Source of the DNA: Candidatus Saccharimonadota bacterium | GTDB lineage: Bacteria > Patescibacteriota > Saccharimonadia > Saccharimonadales > Saccharimonadaceae | Direction: 5' to 3' | Assembly (NCBI GenBank): GCA_017537745.1 | Contig: JAFYKF010000002.1 | Span: 1-63,350, forward strand | Length of the DNA stretch: 63,350 nt | Shown: positions 38,041 to 46,946 of the stretch, piece after piece | How positions within the stretch are numbered: position 1 is the first letter of the stretch | How the letters are laid out: every line of letters begins with the position of its first letter | Program-made: the position numbers and the translations under genes | The notes under the pieces: model-generated | What the model was told of the DNA's origin: nothing | What the model saw: only the letters and a program-made list of their open reading frames with translations | The model's database searches: none

Positions 38041-38975
38041 TGGATATTTCAATAATCATACCAATTTTCAATGCAGAAAAATACATCGAACGTTGTGTTG
38101 AATCCGTGTTGAAGGCTTTAAAAAATTACAAAGGTAGCAGCGAAATATTATTGATAGACAACAATTCAAATGATGGCTCTTTAAAAGCTGCAGAAGAGTT
38201 AGCAAGGAAACATCCTAAGATTATTCGGGTTTATAAGTGCATTACACCTGGCGCTGGCGCAGCAAGAAATTTTGCCGTGCCAAAAGCAAAGGGTGAATAC
38301 TTTTGGTTTATTGATGTGGATGACACCGTGAGCGAAGATTCGGTCGCCAAATTAATGGCGGAAGCGAAGAAAACTGATGCCGATTTCGTAATGGTGGGGC
38401 TAGAGAAAGTTTTTCCGGACGGGCATTCCGACCACATACCGGCGTTTTCACCCGAGCAAGCAGATTTTAAAAGTCGTTTTATTCGGAGTGAACTTGGCCC
38501 AGTGCAGGTATTGATTCGTCGCAAATGGTACGTTAAATGCAGATTTAAATTTATTGAAGGTGTCATTCACGAAGACATGGATATGATGCCGGCGCTGATA
38601 TTATATACTGATAAATTTTCGGCAGTTGATGAACCATTGTATTTCTATTATCAAAATCCCGATTCGGTATTGCATAAGCTTGAGTGGAGCCCGCATTATT
38701 TTGACATTTTTCCAACGCTTGAAGGATTATATCAACGTTTTGATGAGATGGACGCGGTACAGAAATATCATGCCGAGCTCGAATGGTTCTTTATTTGGAA
38801 TCTTTTGATGGATTCGGCGGAGTATTATAAAAAGTTTCCGGAAGGAAGAGAAGGACTAAAGCGTTCGCGTGAGATGCTCAAGAAGTATTTCCCACATTGG
38901 CGCCGCAATAAATTCTTAAAGAATTGTAACCTCAAAACAAAACTCAAAATCATACTAAACTACTATGGAATTTAA
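38040..38975 (+). CDS. Family-2 glycosyltransferase
   Basis: 311-aa GT-A fold enzyme. SIIIPIFNAEKYIERCVESVL at the start (read in pieces), LLIDNNSNDGS for nucleotide-sugar binding, and WFIDVDDTVSEDS as the DxD motif near 90-102. No membrane segments. Product unknown; position before two FemAB genes suggests cell-wall or surface glycan work (inference). It starts with GTG, whose G is the last base of the uvrB stop, so translation is coupled. Converges with and overlaps the next gene by 4 bases. Confidence 0.85.
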   Translation: MDISIIIPIFNAEKYIERCVESVLKALKNYKGSSEILLIDNNSNDGSLKAAEELARKHPKIIRVYKCITPGAGAARNFAVPKAKGEYFWFIDVDDTVSEDSVAKLMAEAKKTDADFVMVGLEKVFPDGHSDHIPAFSPEQADFKSRFIRSELGPVQVLIRRKWYVKCRFKFIEGVIHEDMDMMPALILYTDKFSAVDEPLYFYYQNPDSVLHKLEWSPHYFDIFPTLEGLYQRFDEMDAVQKYHAELEWFFIWNLLMDSAEYYKKFPEGREGLKRSREMLKKYFPHWRRNKFLKNCNLKTKLKIILNYYGI

Positions 38976-40021
38976 TGTTTTACTATTCTTTTTATTTTGC
39001 GTTTGATTTTGTTTTTTAATAGTTTTTTGGAGTCTAAGACAATGGAAAAGCCACCAACATATTCCTCAGTGATGCCGCCGAGACCACTCTTAAAGAATAA
39101 AAGGGGATTGCTGGGCGAAAAATCACCTTTCATGCCATAAAGATTCATGCGCGTCTGTCCGCGACGCAGACATTCTTCAATGTTCCAGCCCTTTATGGCG
39201 GTTGAACCGTTATAATGCTTGTTTTTCTCAATCGTGCCAGCAACAAAAGCAACCATTTCGTTAGGGTGGAAAATATCCACTTCGCTCGACACGAGTTCAC
39301 CGGTTTCTTTCACTCGAGCTTCAACAAAAACCACTTCGTCGTCAAACGCATCCCATAAATCTTCAAAATATTTAACTTCACGGGTAGGAATACCGTTTCT
39401 TTTGTTGCTTTCTAGAAGAGCCTCGCGCCATTCCGGCAATTCAGATTTGTCTTTCAAGACTTTAATTTCTAGCTCGCGAGCAGTTTTGTGGAGTTTTTTA
39501 CGGGTGCTGGAATTCATGGTAAGCTCGGCGTCGCGAAGAGTTTTGAGGCCAGAAAGGTCTTTGATAAACATCCAGCGGTTGGCCTTGTTTTCAACCTCAG
39601 TTGTAAAACCTTCGTGGGTGAAGCCATGTTTTTTGAAAGCATCGAATATTTTGGAGGTGTCTGGCTTATCTATAACCGTACCATCCATTTGGCGAGTAGC
39701 ATAGACGATGGGCGGGAAGATTTCTAGTTTAATAAATTTCTGTTCGTGAGCGTATTTAATAATTTCAGTGAGGAAGAAATCGAGGAGTTTTGAATTGCTA
39801 TAATCCATAATTGGACCAAGCTGCAGCAAAGCTTCATGGTCTCGTTCAATAATAAGAGCCGCGGCGAGAACCTTTTTATCTTCTTTCACGCCGACAAGAT
39901 AAGTATTAAAGCCCATCTTTTCGCGCAAAACCGAGCGGGGAACAGACTGGAAAAAATTACCAGTTTTTTGGGTTCTTTCGAATTTGGTAAATTCTTTGGG
40001 GGCAAGAGTGGTAAATTCCAT
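38972..40021 (-). CDS. FemAB-like peptidyltransferase
   Basis: 349-aa GNAT-fold protein of the FemABX family, which adds amino acids from aminoacyl-tRNA to lipid II peptide stems. Hallmarks are the N-terminal FxxSxxW-type block (GNFFQSVPRSVLREKMG), VLAAALIIERD, and the C-terminal GNAT half with VAGTIEKNKHYNGSTAIKGWNIEE and a final FKSGLGGITEEYVGGF. Two FemAB genes in a row suggest a two-residue interpeptide bridge (inference). Confidence 0.88.
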   Translation of the reverse strand: MEFTTLAPKEFTKFERTQKTGNFFQSVPRSVLREKMGFNTYLVGVKEDKKVLAAALIIERDHEALLQLGPIMDYSNSKLLDFFLTEIIKYAHEQKFIKLEIFPPIVYATRQMDGTVIDKPDTSKIFDAFKKHGFTHEGFTTEVENKANRWMFIKDLSGLKTLRDAELTMNSSTRKKLHKTARELEIKVLKDKSELPEWREALLESNKRNGIPTREVKYFEDLWDAFDDEVVFVEARVKETGELVSSEVDIFHPNEMVAFVAGTIEKNKHYNGSTAIKGWNIEECLRRGQTRMNLYGMKGDFSPSNPLLFFKSGLGGITEEYVGGFSIVLDSKKLLKNKIKRKIKRIVKH

Positions 40022-40034
40022 TCGTATTCCTTTC

Positions 40035-41120
40035 TTAAGTTAGGTCGCGATGTTCGGCGGGGCGAAGCTTTTTAAGGTAAATTGTACCAAGTGGGGAAAG
40101 TGGCGCCGCAAAAGTACCGACAAATTCTTCAACTTCGCCGTGGAAACCTTGTTTAAACTTATACACGCCGTTTTCTGGATCCGGGTTGGTGCCCCAGAAA
40201 TTATATTTTTTAAATCCATTGGCGTAGGCATATTTGATCATTGCGGACTGGATGAGGTGTGGGCCGCCGAGTTTTTTATGCTCACGGGAAAGACCAGAGG
40301 ATAGATAAATTACCTCGTCACCATAGAGAATAAAGAAGGCGGCAGCAATCGGTGTACCATCTGGCAATTCGGCAACTACAGCAGAAACTTCTGAGCCAAA
40401 GGCGTCTGCCATCTGTTCGAAAAACTTTTGGTCGCGCGGGACAAAACCGTGCTGGCGGCCAGATTCTTCCAACAACTTCAACAAAATACTATATTCAGAC
40501 GGCGCAAGCTCTCTAAGCTTGATGCCGTAGCGTTCTGTGGCGTATTTAATTGTGTAGCGATGGTCACGCCGAAAGCTGCGTGTTAGTATTTGCTCAGATT
40601 CTGGTGAAATATCGGGTGAAAGGGTGGGGGATTTTTGTTTAGGAGCTTCAACCGGTGGGAGATTCTCAATTTTACTAAAATCGATTGCATAAGTCCATTT
40701 GACTTGTTCGTATTCACCGAGATATTTAAAACCGTGGGTCTTTAATTTAGCAGCAAAATCTTTCGGCGCATTAGGTATTAACAAGCTTGGCGAAATCTGG
40801 AGCACGATGCCATGTTTTGGTTTGAGATATTTTTTGGTTTCATCTAGGAAATAATAGAATTCTTTTTCGTGTTTTTTAAAATCAGCAAGTGGACCGCGCG
40901 AAAAAGTAAAGATTTTGTGGCCGTAACGTTCATAAATATTACTCGCGATGCCCACTACAACTAGTTTTTCATCGAGAAAGGCGCCAAGAAGATAGCATTC
41001 ACGGCCGGTTTTTTGATAGCGTTTAAACATTTGCGGGCTTTGCATGTAACTTTTGGTTGGGCAAGACTCAGTAAACTCTTTAAATTCATCAAAAGAAATT
41101 TCACGAAATGTTTTTTTCAT
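40035..41120 (-). CDS. FemAB-like peptidyltransferase, second copy
   Basis: 361-aa paralogue of the gene downstream. SYMQSPQMFKRYQKTGRE, LVVVGIASNIYERYG, then a second GNAT half with YLSSGLSREHKKLGGPHLIQS and YNFWGTNPDPENGVYKFKQGF (pieces of one block). A TGCTACAAT box (-10 at 41127-41132) ends 6 nt before the ATG; AAAGGAA leads into the second copy 13 bp later. Confidence 0.9.
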   Translation of the reverse strand: MKKTFREISFDEFKEFTESCPTKSYMQSPQMFKRYQKTGRECYLLGAFLDEKLVVVGIASNIYERYGHKIFTFSRGPLADFKKHEKEFYYFLDETKKYLKPKHGIVLQISPSLLIPNAPKDFAAKLKTHGFKYLGEYEQVKWTYAIDFSKIENLPPVEAPKQKSPTLSPDISPESEQILTRSFRRDHRYTIKYATERYGIKLRELAPSEYSILLKLLEESGRQHGFVPRDQKFFEQMADAFGSEVSAVVAELPDGTPIAAAFFILYGDEVIYLSSGLSREHKKLGGPHLIQSAMIKYAYANGFKKYNFWGTNPDPENGVYKFKQGFHGEVEEFVGTFAAPLSPLGTIYLKKLRPAEHRDLT

Positions 41121-41168
41121 ATAACTATTGTAGCATATTTTATGACAAACAGTGGCGGCTCGTGTTAT

Positions 41169-41180
41169 AATAAGGTTATG
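41169..41180 (+). promoter_or_regulatory. Start region of the split phosphoketolase, leaderless
   Basis: TGTTATAAT (41163-41171, -10 at 41166-41171) lies 6 nt before the ATG at 41178. This rules out a longer reading frame that is open from 41013. Confidence 0.55.
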
Positions 41181-42110
41181 TCTAGCGTGGGCATTTCTGA
41201 GATTAACCGCATAAATCGACGTGTCAGAGCGTGCGATTATCTTTCGGTGGTGCAGATTTATTTAAGGGATAATTTTTTGCTAGAGAGGCCGCTGGCACCA
41301 GAGGATATCAAGGCAAGGTTGCTTGGGCACTGGGGAACTTGTCACGGAATTAATGTTGCTTATGCGAATCTAAAAGAACATTTTGGTGACGATCAAAATT
41401 TCACGTTTGTTTTGGGGCCAGGGCACGGATTCCCAGCTTTGCAGGCTAATTTATTCATGGATGGTAAGCTGAATAAAGTAGATGAACGCGCAACACTGGA
41501 TTATGATGGTTTGGCATATATTTGTAAAAATTTCTCGTGGCCGGATGGATTCCCGTCACATGCTAGCCCATTCACTCCAACAGTAATTACTGAAGGTGGT
41601 GAACTTGGTTATGCACTAGCAACGGCTTATGGTGTGGCGCTCGGGCATCCAGAAAAGACTTTGGCCGTACTAATTGGTGACGGCGAACTCGAAACGGCGA
41701 CTGCGCTTGGTTCTTTGAATTTGAAAAACTTAGTCGGCGGAGAGGGAAATGGCGTGATTTTGCCAATACTTCACTTAAATGGTTACAAGATTTCAGCTCC
41801 AACTATTTATGCCAGAAAATCCGAAAAAGAACTAAATGACATGATCCGGGGATTTGGTTTTACACCGGTGATGATTGACGGCGATAATCCTGAAGTATTC
41901 CAGGACGCCTTAAATCAAGAAGTTGAATCGCCATTTTATATTTTGAAGACCGAAAAAGGTGCCGGTGGACCAAATGCGCACCAAGATGCGCATCAAGTGC
42001 CACTTAAAAAGCCGGCACAAAAACCCGAAGAACTAGAAAAATTAAGTGAATGGCTGCACTCTTATAATTTCGAGGAACTGTTCAATAAAGAAAGAGGGTT
42101 TACGTTATGA
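41178..42110 (+). CDS. xfp: Phosphoketolase, N-terminal half (split gene)
   Basis: 310-aa N-terminal (XFP_N) part of xylulose-5-phosphate/fructose-6-phosphate phosphoketolase. It carries the thiamine-diphosphate pyrophosphate-binding region: LGHWGTCHGINVAY, LGPGHGFPALQANLF, TEGGELGYALATAYG, GDGELETATALGS and ILHLNGYKISAPTI. The gene ends in ATGA overlapping the C-terminal half. Full-length enzymes are ~790 aa in one chain; here 310 + 380. No frameshift is needed: the second gene has its own ATG and a natural domain boundary. Confidence 0.9.
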   Translation: MSSVGISEINRINRRVRACDYLSVVQIYLRDNFLLERPLAPEDIKARLLGHWGTCHGINVAYANLKEHFGDDQNFTFVLGPGHGFPALQANLFMDGKLNKVDERATLDYDGLAYICKNFSWPDGFPSHASPFTPTVITEGGELGYALATAYGVALGHPEKTLAVLIGDGELETATALGSLNLKNLVGGEGNGVILPILHLNGYKISAPTIYARKSEKELNDMIRGFGFTPVMIDGDNPEVFQDALNQEVESPFYILKTEKGAGGPNAHQDAHQVPLKKPAQKPEELEKLSEWLHSYNFEELFNKERGFTL

Positions 42111-43249
42111 CAGAAGAATCATCCGCAAAGAGAATCGGTGAGTTATTGAAACAAGAAATGGTTAATGACCCACGTTTTTATTTCTTTTCACCAGATGAAA
42201 CGACTTCGAATAAATTTACTGCCGTGTATGACGTGGAGAGTAGGGCATGGGATTTACCGATTAAAGAATGGGATTTGCCAGAATCGCCAAAGGGAAGAAT
42301 CGTCGAGATGCTTTCTGAAAATGTATTGTTCTCCACGATGATGGGGCACCTAATGAACGGCGAGCAGGCGATGATGGGTAGTTACGAGTCATTTTTCCCG
42401 ATTGTAGCTTCACAGCTTTTGCAGCAAATCAAGTTTATTAAACAATCTAAAAGTGTGCCTTGGCGAGAGAGCTTGCCGGCAGTAAACCTACTCTCAACTT
42501 CGGTCTGTTGGCGCCAAGATCATAATGGTTTTACACATCAATCGCCAGCTTTAATATCAACTTTACTATCCGTACCATCCGATTTAGTGAATTGCATTTT
42601 TCCAGCAGATGCTGTAGTGGCTGAAGAGGCATTTAAATTCATGCTCACATCACGTGATGTTGTAAATTTTACAACATTCGACAAGAATGAGCTGCCGGTG
42701 TATTTTGATGAACAAACTGCCCATAATCTATTTGAAGGGAACGGAGCAACAATTTATGAACCGCTGTCAGACGAGGAGCCAGATTTTGTTTTGGCCGCAG
42801 CAGGGGATATTGCTACGCGCGAGGCGATGGAGGCGGTGAAAATACTGCGGGAGGATTTACCTGGGCTAAGGATACGTCTTGTGATTATTAATGCTTTGTC
42901 ATACCGCGCAATTGGCACAACTGAACATAAAATGTCGCGCGAACAATTCAATAAAATGTTTACGACCAACCGCCCGATTATCGCAATCTTCCATGGGTAT
43001 CCAGCTGCGCTAGAAACGATTTTCGAAAAATACACCGATTCTTGGCGACTCCGTGTACATGGTTTTTCAGAAGAAGGTTCTACCACTACACCGTTTGAAA
43101 TGCTAAGAAAGAATGCTTCAACAAGATTTGATCTCGCAATAGATGTGGCGAAAGCACTGAAATTTGGCGAATTAGTCGAGAAATATCAAAAAATCCTAGA
43201 AGAAAACCATGCTCACGCAATTGAATTTGGTGAAGATTTAATTAAATAG
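42107..43249 (+). CDS. xfp: Phosphoketolase, C-terminal half (split gene)
   Basis: 380-aa XFP plus XFP_C part. MMGSYESFFPIVASQLLQQ, LLSTSVCWRQDHNGFTHQ (pyrimidine-domain cofactor contacts) and FPADAVVAEEAF are clear, followed by the C-terminal domain with RLVIINALSYRAIG. The ATG lies inside the stop of the first half (4-base overlap), so the chains are made together, probably in equal amounts. The product would cleave sugar phosphates to acetyl-phosphate, an ATP source for a reduced metabolism. Confidence 0.9.
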   Translation: MTEESSAKRIGELLKQEMVNDPRFYFFSPDETTSNKFTAVYDVESRAWDLPIKEWDLPESPKGRIVEMLSENVLFSTMMGHLMNGEQAMMGSYESFFPIVASQLLQQIKFIKQSKSVPWRESLPAVNLLSTSVCWRQDHNGFTHQSPALISTLLSVPSDLVNCIFPADAVVAEEAFKFMLTSRDVVNFTTFDKNELPVYFDEQTAHNLFEGNGATIYEPLSDEEPDFVLAAAGDIATREAMEAVKILREDLPGLRIRLVIINALSYRAIGTTEHKMSREQFNKMFTTNRPIIAIFHGYPAALETIFEKYTDSWRLRVHGFSEEGSTTTPFEMLRKNASTRFDLAIDVAKALKFGELVEKYQKILEENHAHAIEFGEDLIK

Positions 43250-43252
43250 TCA

Positions 43253-43939
43253 TTATCTTTTATTGGCGATTTTAGCGAAAATCATTTTGCCGGCTGGAGT
43301 TTCATAGAATTTGATGAGTTCAACTGTGACTTCCCGACCGATTTTGTTGGCGGCGTTATCAACTACTACCATGGTACCATCATCAAGATGGCCGACGCCC
43401 TGACCTTTGTTAGAGCCTTTGTCTAGGATTCGGAGCCGTACTCGCTCACCTGGTACAAATTCGCTTCGCGTAGCAAGTGCGAGGTCATTGATATTCAAAG
43501 TTTCGATTTTTTCGGCTTCGGCAACTTTAATCAAATTATAATCCATTGTGAGAATGGCACCGCGATTCTCTTTGGCATATTTTAATAGTTCCTCGTCGAC
43601 TTTCTTTAGTCCTCCCGTATCGTCGACGATCTCCGTGTTAACATTAATCACACGTTCCAGCTCAGTAGCAGCAGAAAGGCCAGCGCGAGCACGGTTACGT
43701 TTCTCGGTGTCTTTGCCGTCGGCAAGTAATTGCAATTCCAGAAGAACACTTTTTAGAATAATTAAATCACCATCCAAAAAGCCGCTCCTTGCGATATTGA
43801 TGATTCGTCCGTCGATAAGAACGGATGTATCAACATATATTTTACGTTTATTATTTGAGGTTGGTTTATACTTTCGAACCAAAAGTATAGTTGTCTCACC
43901 TAAAATTAGGAGACAGATTAATAATATAAATAATTCCAT
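43253..43939 (-). CDS. PIN-TRAM domain membrane protein
   Basis: 228 aa. One N-terminal membrane segment (about 2-22), a PIN nuclease domain with VDTSVLIDGRI, acidic residues in LLELQLLADG and LTMDYNLIKVAE, and a C-terminal TRAM RNA-binding domain (GERVRLRILDKGSNKGQGVGHL). It resembles YacL of Bacillus but with a single instead of several membrane segments. A probable membrane-bound RNase. TGATATAAT (-10 at 43946-43951) ends 6 nt from the ATG. Confidence 0.9.
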   Translation of the reverse strand: MELFILLICLLILGETTILLVRKYKPTSNNKRKIYVDTSVLIDGRIINIARSGFLDGDLIILKSVLLELQLLADGKDTEKRNRARAGLSAATELERVINVNTEIVDDTGGLKKVDEELLKYAKENRGAILTMDYNLIKVAEAEKIETLNINDLALATRSEFVPGERVRLRILDKGSNKGQGVGHLDDGTMVVVDNAANKIGREVTVELIKFYETPAGKMIFAKIANKR

Positions 43940-43964
43940 AGCTATATTATATCATCTATGCCTT

Positions 43965-46913
43965 TTACGGGGAAGTTGGCTTGTCGATATAACCAGGAGT
44001 GCCACCAGAATTACCAGAATTACCAGAGTCGCCTGAGCTGGTTGGAGTAAGCGTTGCTTCAGCGGTGGCGGTATAACCGGCTTCGTCGGTGACAAGAACT
44101 TTAACTGATGATTCTGTACCTTTGATTTTGTACGAGACATTGGCATTGCCCGCCGAGTCAACCGAGATACCATTGGATATTTCGGTGCCATTAACATAGA
44201 GCGAGGCTCCAGCAATCGGGCTAGTTCCTCTATTGATCGTTACAACAATGTTTGGTGAGAAAATAGACAAAGCAACCTGAGGCGCCACATAATCACAAGT
44301 ATCACTATTTTCGCGGTCATACGGCTCTGGTACACTATAGGTTTCTTTGCCAGTCATTGGGTCGGTGATTTTGCTAATTTCGATCTCAACTTTATAAGCT
44401 TGCGGAGTGCAAGACGAAGCTAATAAGTGATTGTATTTGTTGAAGGTAAGTGTTTCTTTGGTAATACCAGAATTTTTATCTTTATTAAACCAGCTCGGCC
44501 AAATATCGGTTTTACCATTTACGGTAAGCGTTTGAATACCGGCTGGCTGAACTGGCTGATCGCCATAATGCCATTTGCCTTCCGGTTCATAAACTTCTTT
44601 ATGAACGCGCTCCATATATGTACCTACAGCATAACGAACCGGTTCACCCATTGGGGCATCAAAGCCCGAGCCATCATGATTGCCATTCCAAACAAAGGTG
44701 GAAATAGCGGTAGAAAAGCTCTCGATTAATGAATCCTTGACGACTGCGGCATTTTGTGTTGTGGTAGTACCAGTCTTGGTGGCGGTCCAAACATCCGGAA
44801 CCACAAACCCAACACCGTTATCGTAGCGAGCTGTACGATCACCAAGAATATCAGCTACCATATAAGCGACCTGTTCGTCAACCACACGAGTGGCTGGGGA
44901 ATCGACCCAGGATTCTATTACGTCGCCGGCTGAATTTTTAACTTCTAGCACGTATGTAATGTCTTTGTATGAACCACCACGAGCAAGGGAAGCGTAGGCG
45001 TTGGCATGTTCAACCATACGAACACCACAGCCGGAACCAATCGCAATGGAAAGGCCATAATCGGTGCGATTATCACAATACGCTTTATCGCCTAGACCAT
45101 GCGCAACTTCAAGAGAATTTTCAATACCATTAATATATAGTGCTTTTACAGCTGCAATATTGAGCGAGTGGCCGAGTGAAAAACGGATCGTGACGTCGCC
45201 GTAGAAGCCTTGACCCGAAGCGTTGTTGAGCGAGCAGGCACCAGAATAACCGGCGCAATAGATTGAGTTGATGTTTTCATCCCTCAAGATGGAGCCTGGG
45301 CCATAGTTGATACCTTCACGCTGCATAAACAAAGCGGAGTAATCTAGAATCGGCTTAATAGATGAACCTGGTTCGATGAGGGAATCAGTAGTGACATTTA
45401 ATTCGCCGTAATCACTATTGAAGAAGTTGGACGAACCGACCATTGCGATAACTTGTGATGTTTCCACGTCTAGGGATACAAGTGCCATATTGTCGGTGCC
45501 ATTCATATAAGAGTACTCCATACCCGTAGCAACAGCATCTTCGGCAATTTGCTGAGCGCGATAGTCCAGAGTGGTCGTAATAGTCCAACCACCAGCGCGC
45601 ATGGTAGAAATACCATATTTATCTTCGAGCTGCGAACGCACTTCGAGAACAAAGTGTGGTGCGAGAGCGTTGGCGTATTGACTAGACTCAGGCTGGATTG
45701 TAGCAAGAATATCAATAGCCTTGGCCGCATCGGCTTCTTCTTGGGTGATTTTGCCCATTTCGGCCATCACATCTAAGGTATATTGTTGGCGCCAAAGGAG
45801 CTGATCGTGACCATATTCGTTGTATGGGTTGAAAACGGCTGGGTTATTTGGAATTGAGGCTAGCAAAGCACATTCGGCCAGTGTCAAATCTTTGGCGGAT
45901 TTGCCAAAATAAGTCTGCGCGGCAGATTCTACGCCATTGCGACGACCACCATATGGCGATTGGTTGAGATACATCGTGAGGATTTCGTCTTTAGAATACA
46001 TTTGTTCTAGCTCAATGGCGAGGATTAACTCTTTGATTTTACGCTGAAGACCACCACGGTCTGCGCTCTGAGCTTCAGATGCAAAATAGACTTGTTTGAT
46101 TAGCTGCTGAGTGAGAGTGGAACCACCCTGAACCTGCTTGCCGCTAAGCGTAGAGATGACCGCACGCACTAAGCCAACTGGGTCAACACCAATGTGGTTA
46201 TAGAAATTACGGTCCTCTATTGCGATAGTGGCATCTTTCATGTATTGTGGAATTTCGTCTGCGTCAACCACTAGACGGTAGTTGTCACTACCGGTATCCT
46301 TCCAAAGCACGACACCATTACGATCTAGATAGGTGTTGACTGTTTCAGCAATAGTCATTTCGTCAAGACGAATTTCATCAAGGTCTTTTTTGTAATAAAG
46401 GAATAGGCCGCCAATACCAATGGCGCCCAAAATGATTATAATAGCGATGGTTTTAAGAATTGCTTTTTGACCACGCCAAGAAAACCACCACCTAAAGAAG
46501 CGTTTCGGATGGAGTCTGGCAAAGAATCTTTTGATTGGTTCTTTTGGGAGAGTGGCAAGATCTTCAGCGCGACGACGTGCTTCGGCTTCTTTCTTTGCTT
46601 TGCGTCTGTACTTTAGAGAGCTATAGAGATTTCTCTTTACTTTTTTTGATTTAGATTTTGCCATCTCGCTTTCTTCCTGATTAGTTTGTTCGTCATCATT
46701 TTCAATTTCCACCACTTCGGCTGTTTCGTCAGCTGTTTGTTCCTGGTCGGATTCTTTGTTAATCTTAACAACCACTTTATTGATCTCTTCATCGTGAGCT
46801 ACATTTATAGACTTGGGCTCAGGTGTAGTTTTAGGGGTATTTTTTTGCGCAGTTTTTGATGTAGCCTTAGATTTATCTTTTGGTGGTAAAATAACTTCAG
46901 CTTTTTTTGCCAT
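43965..46913 (-). CDS. Bifunctional penicillin-binding protein (class A)
   Basis: 982-aa peptidoglycan glycosyltransferase/transpeptidase. A charged cytoplasmic tail of ~145 residues precedes one membrane segment (about 150-175). The GT51 domain has EDRNFYNHIGVDPVGLVRA and GGSTLTQQLIKQ. The transpeptidase has SSIK (active-site Ser), SLN and KTGT. The C-terminus adds an Ig-like module (ISKITDPMTGKETYSV, INRGTSPIAGASLYVNG) and a Ser/Gly-rich tail. Longer than E. coli PBP1a. The mRNA is probably leaderless, and the gene is divergent from murJ. Confidence 0.95.
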   Translation of the reverse strand: MAKKAEVILPPKDKSKATSKTAQKNTPKTTPEPKSINVAHDEEINKVVVKINKESDQEQTADETAEVVEIENDDEQTNQEESEMAKSKSKKVKRNLYSSLKYRRKAKKEAEARRRAEDLATLPKEPIKRFFARLHPKRFFRWWFSWRGQKAILKTIAIIIILGAIGIGGLFLYYKKDLDEIRLDEMTIAETVNTYLDRNGVVLWKDTGSDNYRLVVDADEIPQYMKDATIAIEDRNFYNHIGVDPVGLVRAVISTLSGKQVQGGSTLTQQLIKQVYFASEAQSADRGGLQRKIKELILAIELEQMYSKDEILTMYLNQSPYGGRRNGVESAAQTYFGKSAKDLTLAECALLASIPNNPAVFNPYNEYGHDQLLWRQQYTLDVMAEMGKITQEEADAAKAIDILATIQPESSQYANALAPHFVLEVRSQLEDKYGISTMRAGGWTITTTLDYRAQQIAEDAVATGMEYSYMNGTDNMALVSLDVETSQVIAMVGSSNFFNSDYGELNVTTDSLIEPGSSIKPILDYSALFMQREGINYGPGSILRDENINSIYCAGYSGACSLNNASGQGFYGDVTIRFSLGHSLNIAAVKALYINGIENSLEVAHGLGDKAYCDNRTDYGLSIAIGSGCGVRMVEHANAYASLARGGSYKDITYVLEVKNSAGDVIESWVDSPATRVVDEQVAYMVADILGDRTARYDNGVGFVVPDVWTATKTGTTTTQNAAVVKDSLIESFSTAISTFVWNGNHDGSGFDAPMGEPVRYAVGTYMERVHKEVYEPEGKWHYGDQPVQPAGIQTLTVNGKTDIWPSWFNKDKNSGITKETLTFNKYNHLLASSCTPQAYKVEIEISKITDPMTGKETYSVPEPYDRENSDTCDYVAPQVALSIFSPNIVVTINRGTSPIAGASLYVNGTEISNGISVDSAGNANVSYKIKGTESSVKVLVTDEAGYTATAEATLTPTSSGDSGNSGNSGGTPGYIDKPTSP

Positions 46914-46946
46914 ATAATCATTATATCACGTGATATAATAAATATT
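46914..46946. promoter_or_regulatory. Divergent PBP/murJ promoters in a 20-bp perfect palindrome
   Basis: Positions 46920-46939 read the same on both strands (ATTATATCAC and its inverse). Each half is a -10 box with TGA extension. The PBP -10 (46920-46925) ends 6 nt from its ATG; the murJ -10 (46934-46939) ends 7 nt from its ATG. A CACGTG sits in the centre. The two promoters of lipid-II flipping and cross-linking are thus physically linked. Confidence 0.65.

Noticed and set aside
41013-41177. Longer start of the phosphoketolase gene at 41013
   Set aside because: That stretch is antisense to the second FemAB gene, and a -10 box sits 6 nt before the internal ATG at 41178.
42107-42110. Sequencing frameshift as the cause of the split phosphoketolase
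   Set aside because: The second part begins with its own ATG in a clean 4-base ATGA overlap at a domain boundary, and no residues seem missing. This favours a real split, though reads would settle it.
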